This document shows, in pieces, positions 1-4,764 of a stretch of DNA of 5,758 bases. The translations under genes were made by a program, and so were the position numbers. Below the pieces are notes generated by a model. That model was not told the origin of the DNA. It did no database searches and worked only from the letters and a program-made list of their open reading frames with translations. How positions within the stretch are numbered: position 1 is the stretch's first letter; each line of letters begins with the position of its first letter. Origin of the DNA: JBOHUC01 sp050733935 (GTDB lineage: Bacteria > Eisenbacteria > RBG-16-71-46 > DASYSL01); assembly GCA_050733935.1 (NCBI GenBank), contig JBOHUC010000065.1, positions 1-5,758 on the forward strand, written 5' to 3'.

Positions 1-246
1 GTCACCATGCGTGCGCTTCGAGGGCGGCGCGTGAGCTCCCGCCCGTCCCGTCCAACGCCGTGGCTCAGGGTCACCTCGACTCTCGCGCTCGTCGGGAGAG
101 TGGCTCAATTCCTCGAGCGTTCGAGAGGGGAGTCGATCGACACGACGCGCCCTCGGAGCGAAGCCTCCGCACCCTCTTCGCACCGGTACAAAGCCACGCG
201 GGCTTCGCGATCGTCGGGCGCGGAGGGTCGATCGGCTCCCCTCGGC
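1..246. other. Left-end region without a confident gene, repeat-bearing
   Basis: The reading frame of the downstream lipoprotein stays open through this stretch and off the left edge, with an ATG at position 7. The codons used here are much less G/C-biased at the third position than in the gene body (AGA, CAA, GCT, CCT, TCT, AAA and CGA occur). The implied residues are Arg/Ser-rich, and the lipobox cysteine would sit at residue 115, far too deep for a signal peptide. I read it as leader or intergenic DNA containing direct repeats. I see no convincing -35/-10 pair, terminator or RNA gene. It could instead be a real N-terminal extension or the decayed end of an older copy of the gene. Confidence 0.5.
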
Positions 247-275
247 GTGACGGCGGGCGCGGAGGGTCGATCGAC
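132..275. promoter_or_regulatory. Repeated 10-bp palindrome, possible operator (tentative)
   Basis: The perfect palindrome GTCGATCGAC occurs at 132-141 and again at 266-275. A copy with one mismatch lies at 227-236. The sites are upstream of or at the presumed start of the first gene of the operon, where an operator would be expected. Two of the three are part of the 39-bp repeat, so their recurrence is not independent, and short palindromes are common in GC-rich DNA. No known regulator is recognised. Confidence 0.15.
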
Positions 276-283
276 TCTCCTCG
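215..283 (+). repeat. Imperfect tandem repeat, 39-bp period
   Basis: Positions 215-244 recur at 254-283 with two mismatches in 30 bases. The first 20 bases of each copy (215-234 and 254-273) are identical, a CGGGCGCGGAGGGTCGATCG core. The repeat lies just upstream of, and into, the presumed start of the lipoprotein gene. Its role is unknown: it may be a leader-region duplication or a regulatory repeat. Confidence 0.7.
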
Positions 284-351
284 AACCCTCGTGGATCGGG
301 GTTCTCTCGACTCTCGCGCTCGTCGGGGCGGTGGTGGTCAGCGGTGGCTGT
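247..351 (+). other. Lipoprotein (type II) signal peptide and lipobox
   Basis: The segment Gly-Val-Leu-Ser-Thr-Leu-Ala-Leu-Val-Gly-Ala-Val-Val-Val-Ser-Gly-Gly-Cys gives a hydrophobic core followed by a lipobox, with the acceptor cysteine at 349-351. The n-region starting at GTG 247 is unusually long (about 17 residues) and poor in positive charge, with one Arg and two Glu. That is why the start remains doubtful. No ATG, GTG or TTG codon lies in frame between 250 and the hydrophobic core. Confidence 0.65.
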
Positions 352-2070
352 GCGTATTTCAATACGTTTTATTCCGCAAAGAAGAACTTCAACGAGGCCG
401 AAAGCCAGCTCCGTCAAAACCCGGATCCGGAGGCGCGGGCCGGCGCGGCGCAGGCCGGCCTCTACGACAAGGCGATCCAGGGCGCAACCAAGGTCATCCG
501 GGACTATCCGAAGAGCAAGTGGGTGGATGACGCGGTGCTCATGATCGGCCGCTGCCAGCTCGCGAAAGGCGAGTACGTGCAAGCGCGCGTCAAGTTCGAC
601 GAGCTCGCACAAAACTTCCCGAAGAGCGATCTCCTCGACCAGGCGACGTACTGGGCGGGCGTCGCCGCCGACCGGGATCGCGAGCGCGATCTCGCGCTCG
701 CGCTCTACGACTCCCTCATCACGGACTACCCGAACTCGAAGCACAAGGATGACGCGATTCTCCGGCGCGCGAACCTCTTCCTCGCGATGAAGGATCCGGA
801 TCGCGCGACGACGGACCTGAAGGAGCTTTCCACGCGGCCCGGGCAGATGGGCTACGACGCGGGCTTGAAACTCGCGGAGTCGCTGTTTGCGAACAAGGAC
901 TACGCGGGCGCACGCGCCGAGTTCGACCGCGTGGCCGAGCGCGCGCCGACCGAGCCGCTCCGGCTCGAGGCGCGGCTCCGGGCCGGCGACTGCGACGAGG
1001 CGATGTCGGACTATGCGCGCGCGTCCGAGACGTACTTGAAGCTCCTCCGCGAATCGAAGACCGAGGACGCGCAGGCTCGCGCGCGGCTCCGCTACGGGAC
1101 CGCGCTCGCGCTCTCGGGCCAGACCGATCGCGGGCTCACCGAGCTTCGGAACGTCGTTCAGGATCGGCCGCGCACGCCGTACGCGGCCGAGGCCATGTTC
1201 CGCATCGGGTTTCTCGAGGAGGTCGTGCGCGAGGATTTCGACGCGGCGGCGATCGCCTACGACGGGGTCGCGCAACAGCAGCAGAGCTCCCCGTTCGTCA
1301 TCCAGGCGACGCAGCGCCGCGGAAACCTGGCCCGCCTCGCCGAATTCCGTGCCGCCGAAGGAGACAGTGCAGGCGGCGATCGCGGAGCCGAAGTCGCGTT
1401 CCAGGCCGCCGAGCTGTTCCTGTTCCAGCTCGGGAAACCCGACCGCGCGGTCATCGAGTACGAGAAGGTCGAGCGCGATCATTCTGAGAGCCCGCTCGCG
1501 CCCAAGGCCGCATTCGCGCGCGGATGGGTGCTCGCGCGCCGGCTGGGGAAGGGCGAGGAGGCGCGCGCGGCGATGGAGTCCGTGATCCAGCGCTATCCCG
1601 ACTCCGAGTACTCGACGGCGGCCCGCGAATTCCTGGGCTCGATGTCCGACAGCACGTACGCGCTCGATCCGCTTCCGCTCACGACGTTCCAGACGCCGCT
1701 CGTTCCGGGAAACCAGCTCTACGTGCCGCCGCCGCCGCTTCCCGCGCCGAAGCCCGGGAAAGCACCCGTGAAGGGCGCGACTCCGGGTGCGGTCGCCGCC
1801 GCCGGCGACACGACGGGCGTGCCGAAGAACGCGCAGCAGGCGGCCGATCAGGCGGCTGCGGCGGCCGGAGGGCCCGGCCTTCCGACGGCGCACCAAGATT
1901 CGCTGCGCGCGTACATGGACTCGGTGCGCTCCGCGCGCCGCCGCGCGGTCACGGGTCAGGACACCACTCGCACGAGCGCGCCGCCCGACACCGGCTCGCG
2001 TGCGCCCGCCGACACGGGCCAGCGCGCACCCGCCGATACGTCGCGCGAAGGCGCAAGCACCGCCGGATGA
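247..2070 (+). CDS. TPR-repeat outer-membrane lipoprotein (BamD/YfiO- or CpoB-like architecture)
   Basis: This is probably a lipid-anchored periplasmic scaffold of about 607 residues if it starts at GTG 247. A hydrophobic stretch ends in a lipobox, Val-Ser-Gly-Gly-Cys, with the cysteine codon at 349 (residue 35). Ala at +2 suggests outer-membrane sorting if the usual Lol rule applies. Residues 35 to about 50 carry a Cys-Ala-Tyr-Phe-Asn-Thr-Phe-Tyr motif. From about residue 70 to 464 there are many helical TPR-type units with recurring Tyr-Pro-(Lys/Asn/Asp)-Ser and Ala/Tyr/Gly spacing, such as DYPKSKWVDDA, NFPKSDLLDQA, DYPNSKHKDDA and RYPDSEYSTAA. The last about 140 residues are a Pro/Ala/Thr-rich tail ending in an 8-residue repeat. 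The start is uncertain: the frame is open to the left edge, ATG 7 is possible, and GTG 247 lacks a clear Shine-Dalgarno. The stop overlaps the pyrK start. The exact function and partner are unknown. Confidence 0.85.
   Translation: MTAGAEGRSTLLEPSWIGVLSTLALVGAVVVSGGCAYFNTFYSAKKNFNEAESQLRQNPDPEARAGAAQAGLYDKAIQGATKVIRDYPKSKWVDDAVLMIGRCQLAKGEYVQARVKFDELAQNFPKSDLLDQATYWAGVAADRDRERDLALALYDSLITDYPNSKHKDDAILRRANLFLAMKDPDRATTDLKELSTRPGQMGYDAGLKLAESLFANKDYAGARAEFDRVAERAPTEPLRLEARLRAGDCDEAMSDYARASETYLKLLRESKTEDAQARARLRYGTALALSGQTDRGLTELRNVVQDRPRTPYAAEAMFRIGFLEEVVREDFDAAAIAYDGVAQQQQSSPFVIQATQRRGNLARLAEFRAAEGDSAGGDRGAEVAFQAAELFLFQLGKPDRAVIEYEKVERDHSESPLAPKAAFARGWVLARRLGKGEEARAAMESVIQRYPDSEYSTAAREFLGSMSDSTYALDPLPLTTFQTPLVPGNQLYVPPPPLPAPKPGKAPVKGATPGAVAAAGDTTGVPKNAQQAADQAAAAAGGPGLPTAHQDSLRAYMDSVRSARRRAVTGQDTTRTSAPPDTGSRAPADTGQRAPADTSREGASTAG
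1975..2046 (+). repeat. Three 24-bp units encoding an 8-residue repeat
   Basis: The units are 1975-1998, 1999-2022 and 2023-2046. They encode SAPPDTGS, RAPADTGQ and RAPADTSR at the extreme C-terminus of the TPR lipoprotein. The DNA copies have diverged mostly at third codon positions, so the repeat appears maintained at protein level. It probably forms a flexible Pro/Ala/Asp tail. Confidence 0.75.
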
Positions 2071-3014
2071 GCACCGCCCTTCGAGCGCCTGAAGCGACGC
2101 GCACGCCCAGGATTCTGCGCGCGCCCGAAGCCCTGCGCGTTCCGTTCGTCGAGACCGAGGCCCGGGTCGGGCGCAACGAACGACTTCCCGGAACGAACCT
2201 GTACTGGATCGAGCTCAGTGTCGGCTCCGAGTTTCCGGAGCCCGTGCCCGGGCAGTTCGTCATGCTCACGCCGCCCGCCGCGGCGACCGGCGGCATCCCG
2301 CTCGGACGGCCGTTCTCGATCGCGCGCGCGATCCAGGACGGCGACGGCTGGCGGCTCGGCATCCTGTACGCGAAGGTGGGGCGTGCGACCGGGCTCATGA
2401 CCCAGGGATGCGACGGCGCATGGCGCGTTCTCGGACCGCTCGGCCGCGGATTTCCGCTCGATCACAAGGGGCCCGCACTCCTCGTGGGTGGGGGACGCGG
2501 CACGGCCCCGCTGGTTTTCCTCGCCGAGTCCCTCGAAGCGCGCGGGCGGAGCGTCGAGTTCCTGGTGGGCGCGAGGAGTGCTTCCGATTGGGCCGGCCCC
2601 GCCGAAATGGGAGCTGTGCTTTCGCGCTCGCGCGTCTGGGCCGTGAGCGAGGACGGCTCGCGTGGCACGCGCGGACGCGTGCTCGACCTGTTCGAGCGCG
2701 AGCCGGCGGTCGCGGAGGCGCTGCGTGCGCCCGGGGCGGCGCTCCATGCGTGCGGTCCGCACGGACTCCTGGCCGCGTGCGAACGGCTGGGCGCCGCGCA
2801 CCGCGTGCCGGCGTACGTCTCGATCGAGGCGCACATGGCGTGCGGCACGGGCATCTGCCGCTCGTGCGTCGTTCCGCGTCCCGCAAACGGTCCGAAGGTG
2901 CCGAAGCGCGGCAATCCCGACTACGTGATCGCCTGTCTCGAAGGGCCCGTCGTTCCGGCCGCGTGCGTGGACTGGGCGCGCGACCGGGAGACGACCGGAG
3001 GACGCGTGCTGTGA
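2067..3014 (+). CDS. pyrK: Dihydroorotate dehydrogenase (NAD+) electron-transfer subunit
   Basis: This is the iron-sulfur flavoprotein subunit of class 1B dihydroorotate dehydrogenase, passing electrons from PyrD's FMN through 2Fe-2S and FAD to NAD+ in the cytoplasm. It has 315 residues. The FAD-domain motif Arg-Pro-Phe-Ser is at 81-84. The nucleotide-binding loop is LVGGGRGTAP at 139-148, where Arg144 replaces the Ile or Val usual in GGGIG. A Cys-Gly-Pro motif precedes the C-terminal cluster: Cys259, Cys264, Cys267 and Cys290 (C-x4-C-x2-C-x22-C) are the expected 2Fe-2S ligands. ATG 2067 overlaps the lipoprotein stop (ATGA). The Shine-Dalgarno is weak, which fits translational coupling. About 30 residues precede the conserved domain, making it longer than the usual roughly 250-260 residues. 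The adjacent pyrD makes a generic ferredoxin reductase role unlikely. Confidence 0.93.
   Translation: MSTALRAPEATRTPRILRAPEALRVPFVETEARVGRNERLPGTNLYWIELSVGSEFPEPVPGQFVMLTPPAAATGGIPLGRPFSIARAIQDGDGWRLGILYAKVGRATGLMTQGCDGAWRVLGPLGRGFPLDHKGPALLVGGGRGTAPLVFLAESLEARGRSVEFLVGARSASDWAGPAEMGAVLSRSRVWAVSEDGSRGTRGRVLDLFEREPAVAEALRAPGAALHACGPHGLLAACERLGAAHRVPAYVSIEAHMACGTGICRSCVVPRPANGPKVPKRGNPDYVIACLEGPVVPAACVDWARDRETTGGRVL
2079..2138 (+). repeat. Two-copy 24-bp repeat in the pyrK N-terminal extension
   Basis: Positions 2079-2102 and 2115-2138 encode LRAPEATR and LRAPEALR, 12 codons apart. They sit in the Arg/Pro/Ala-rich extension before the conserved PyrK fold. DNA identity is partial, with several third-position changes, so the similarity is clearer at protein level. 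Confidence 0.55.
2997..3002 (+). promoter_or_regulatory. Shine-Dalgarno for pyrD
   Basis: GGAGGA lies 8 bases before GTG 3011. It is the strongest ribosome binding site in the window and decides the GTG start of pyrD inside the last codons of pyrK. Confidence 0.8.
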
Positions 3015-4012
3015 GCGCTGCGAGTGCCGCGAGTCCCGCGACTTTGACCGCTCCCGATCTCTCGGTCCGGATCGGCTCGTGGACGCTCGTCGGTCCCGTG
3101 CTCGTCGCGTCCGGAACGTACGGCTACGGTGACGAATTCGGCGACCGCTACGCGCTGCGTGAGCTCGGCGGCATCGTCACGAAGACGGTCACGCTCAAGC
3201 CGCGCGCCGGGAATCCCGCGCATCGCATGGTCGAGACGCCGTCCGGAATGCTCAACTCGATCGGGCTCGAGAACGTGGGCCTCAAGGCGTTCGCGGCGGA
3301 GAAGCTCCCGCGGCTCGCCGAAGTCGTCCCGACAGCGATCGTCGCGAGCGTGGGCGGGGAGACTCCGGGCGAGCTCGTGCGTCTCGTGGGCGCACTCGAG
3401 GCGGCACCGTGTGCGGCGTACGAGATCAACTTCTCGTGTCCGAATATCGCCCGCGGCGGCGCGCGCTACTGGGCCGAGCCGCGGCGTCTCGAGGCGACGA
3501 CCCGGAAGCTCCGCGCGCTCACCGCGCGTCCGATCATCGCGAAGCTCACGCCGAACGCGACCGATCCCTCCGTGCTCGCCCGCGCGTGCGAGGCGGGGGG
3601 CGCGGATTCGGTTTCGCTCGTCAACACGTTCGTTGGCACCGCGATCGACCTCGAGAAGCGCGAGTTCGTGCTCGGGCGCCCGACGGGCGGACTCTCGGGG
3701 CCCGCGATCAAGCCGCTCGCGCTCGCCCAGGTGTACGAGGTGAGCGGCGCGGTCCGGATTCCCGTGATCGGGATGGGTGGAATCATGTCGGCGACCGATG
3801 CGCTCGAGTTCCTGGTCGCGGGCGCGTCGTGCGTCCAGGTCGGAACCGCGAGCTTCGCGAGCCCGGGCGCGCCGGTTTCGATCGCGCGCGGCGTCGCGGA
3901 GTGGTGCCGCGCGCGCGGCATCGCGCGCGTCGCGGACCTCGTGCGCACCGTTCGCCTTTCCGGCCAGGCGCCCGGCGAGCCGCCGCCCGTGCCGACGTGC
4001 GAGGCGACATGA
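3011..4012 (+). CDS. pyrD: Dihydroorotate dehydrogenase class 1B, catalytic subunit
   Basis: This FMN enzyme oxidises dihydroorotate to orotate, acting in the cytoplasm as a complex with PyrK. It has 333 residues, from GTG 3011 overlapping the pyrK stop (GTGA), with GGAGGA upstream. It is a TIM barrel with the family motifs in order: SGTYGYG at 34-40, TKT with Lys58, NSIGLEN at 82-88, and NFSCPN at 140-145, whose Cys143 is the expected catalytic base that marks class 1 rather than class 2 enzymes. Next are AKLTPN with Lys178, Asn205 in VNTF, LSGPAIKPLAL, the phosphate-binding GMGGI at 254-258 and VGTAS from 277. Pairing with pyrK supports class 1B over 1A. The loop after Cys143 reads GGARYWAEP, where relatives I recall have a GGxAFGT(D/N)P-like sequence. 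The first about 20 residues are Ala/Ser-rich and not conserved. Confidence 0.95.
   Translation: MSAASAASPATLTAPDLSVRIGSWTLVGPVLVASGTYGYGDEFGDRYALRELGGIVTKTVTLKPRAGNPAHRMVETPSGMLNSIGLENVGLKAFAAEKLPRLAEVVPTAIVASVGGETPGELVRLVGALEAAPCAAYEINFSCPNIARGGARYWAEPRRLEATTRKLRALTARPIIAKLTPNATDPSVLARACEAGGADSVSLVNTFVGTAIDLEKREFVLGRPTGGLSGPAIKPLALAQVYEVSGAVRIPVIGMGGIMSATDALEFLVAGASCVQVGTASFASPGAPVSIARGVAEWCRARGIARVADLVRTVRLSGQAPGEPPPVPTCEAT
4001..4004 (+). promoter_or_regulatory. Short Shine-Dalgarno for pyrF
   Basis: GAGG ends 4 bases before ATG 4009, within the last pyrD codons. The spacing is short and the match brief, so coupling through the ATGA overlap probably matters more. Confidence 0.45.
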
Positions 4013-4764
4013 CGGCACCGACGCCCCCAACGACCCCGACGACGCCGACGAATTCGGCGCGAACTCCGATCGACATCGGCATCGTCGCGCTTGATCGCCC
4101 GGGATGGAACGAAGCCGACCGCCTGATCGCGGCCCTCGGCGAATCCGTGTCGTTCTACAAGGTCGGCCTCGAGCTCTTCACGAGCGAGGGTCCCGCCGTC
4201 GTGCGCGAGCTTACGGGCCGCGGGAAGCGAGTGTTCCTCGATCTCAAGCTGCACGACATTCCAAACACGGCGGCCGGCGCCGCGCGCGCGGCCGGGCGGC
4301 TCGGTGTCGAGCTCCTCACCGTGCACGCGTCCGGCGGAACCGAGATGGTGCGCGCCGCGGTCGAAGCCGCGCGCGAGGCGAGCGGGGGACGGACGCGCGT
4401 GCTCGCCGTGACCGTGCTCACGAGCCTCGCTCCGGATCGTCTCCCCGCGTCGTTCCGCACCGATCGCACGCTCTCGGCGATGGTTCTCGATCTCGCGGCC
4501 GAGTCGCTCGCGGCCGGCGCGGCCGGGCTCGTGTGCTCGGGGGAGGAGGTCGCGGCCCTTCGCCGGCACGCAGGCACGGACACGCTCCTCGTCGTTCCGG
4601 GGACGCGGCCTTTGGGAGCGGACGCTCAGGACCAGGCGCGCGTGGTCACGCCGAAGGCCGCGCTCGAGTCCGGAGCCGATCAGCTCGTCGTCGGGCGCGC
4701 CGTGACCGCGGCCGCGGACCCGCGTGCAGCGTGGCAATCGTTCTGGCACGAGGCCGGGATTTGA
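4009..4764 (+). CDS. pyrF: Orotidine-5'-phosphate decarboxylase (group I)
   Basis: It decarboxylates OMP to UMP, the last step of de novo pyrimidine synthesis, in the cytoplasm. It has 251 residues, slightly longer than the usual roughly 230-245 because of a Thr/Pro-rich N-terminus (about residues 2-18). Expected active-site elements are all present: Ala-Leu-Asp at 27-29 (Asp29), Lys51 in FYKVGLELF, and the signature LDLKLHDIPNT with Asp78, Lys80 and Asp83. VHASGG follows at 105-110. The phosphate-binding parts are VVPGTRP (195-201, with Arg200) and GRAVTAA (Gly229-Arg230). The Asp-x-Lys-x-x-Asp triad and VHASGG place it in the short bacterial monofunctional group. ATG 4009 overlaps the pyrD stop (ATGA). 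No pyrE follows it, unlike in many Gram-positive pyr operons. Confidence 0.96.
   Translation: MTAPTPPTTPTTPTNSARTPIDIGIVALDRPGWNEADRLIAALGESVSFYKVGLELFTSEGPAVVRELTGRGKRVFLDLKLHDIPNTAAGAARAAGRLGVELLTVHASGGTEMVRAAVEAAREASGGRTRVLAVTVLTSLAPDRLPASFRTDRTLSAMVLDLAAESLAAGAAGLVCSGEEVAALRRHAGTDTLLVVPGTRPLGADAQDQARVVTPKAALESGADQLVVGRAVTAAADPRAAWQSFWHEAGI
4750..4753 (+). promoter_or_regulatory. Shine-Dalgarno deciding the TTG start at 4761
   Basis: GAGG lies 7 bases before TTG 4761. It supports that TTG over the in-frame GTG at 4782, which would cut off the lysine and half of the signal peptide. Confidence 0.55.

Larger units (their letters stand above)
60..327 (+). repeat. Direct repeat pair of 37 bp, 231 bp apart
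   Basis: Positions 60-96 and 291-327 match at 32 of 37 bases by eye, and the last 22 bases (75-96 and 306-327) are identical. The offset of 231 bp is exactly 77 codons, so both copies read in the same frame. They give Ser-Thr-Leu-Ala-Leu-Val-Gly preceded by a Trp-containing segment. The right copy forms the hydrophobic core of the lipoprotein signal peptide. The left copy is not followed by a lipobox. This suggests a partial duplication of the signal-peptide region. Confidence 0.75.

Noticed and set aside
7..246. ATG 7 as the true start of the lipoprotein
   Set aside because: It would bury the lipobox cysteine at residue 115 and add a weakly coding Arg/Ser-rich segment. It is not excluded, since the frame is open to the left edge.
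1..246. PyrR-type attenuator or pyrimidine riboswitch upstream of the operon
   Set aside because: I could not find an antiterminator/terminator pair or a recognisable PyrR-binding loop here.
353..370. Hairpin CGTATT-TC-AATACG followed by TTTT, resembling an intrinsic terminator
   Set aside because: The stem is only 6 bp and AT-rich, and it lies inside the codons for the conserved aromatic motif after the lipobox. The AT-rich codons explain it.
1524..2066. Upstream extension of the pyrK frame from ATG 1524
   Set aside because: The extension lies wholly inside the TPR lipoprotein, encodes an Arg/Gly/Ala-rich shadow and lacks PyrK homology. ATG 2067 gives the coupled ATGA junction.
1956..2834. 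Minus-strand open frame opposite pyrK
   Set aside because: Its Arg/Ala-rich composition and full overlap with pyrK, whose cysteine cluster and FAD motif are clear, mark it as an artefact.
2921..4030. Long minus-strand open frame opposite pyrD
   Set aside because: It is a shadow of pyrD with Arg/Asp-rich low-complexity product and no domain or ribosome binding site.
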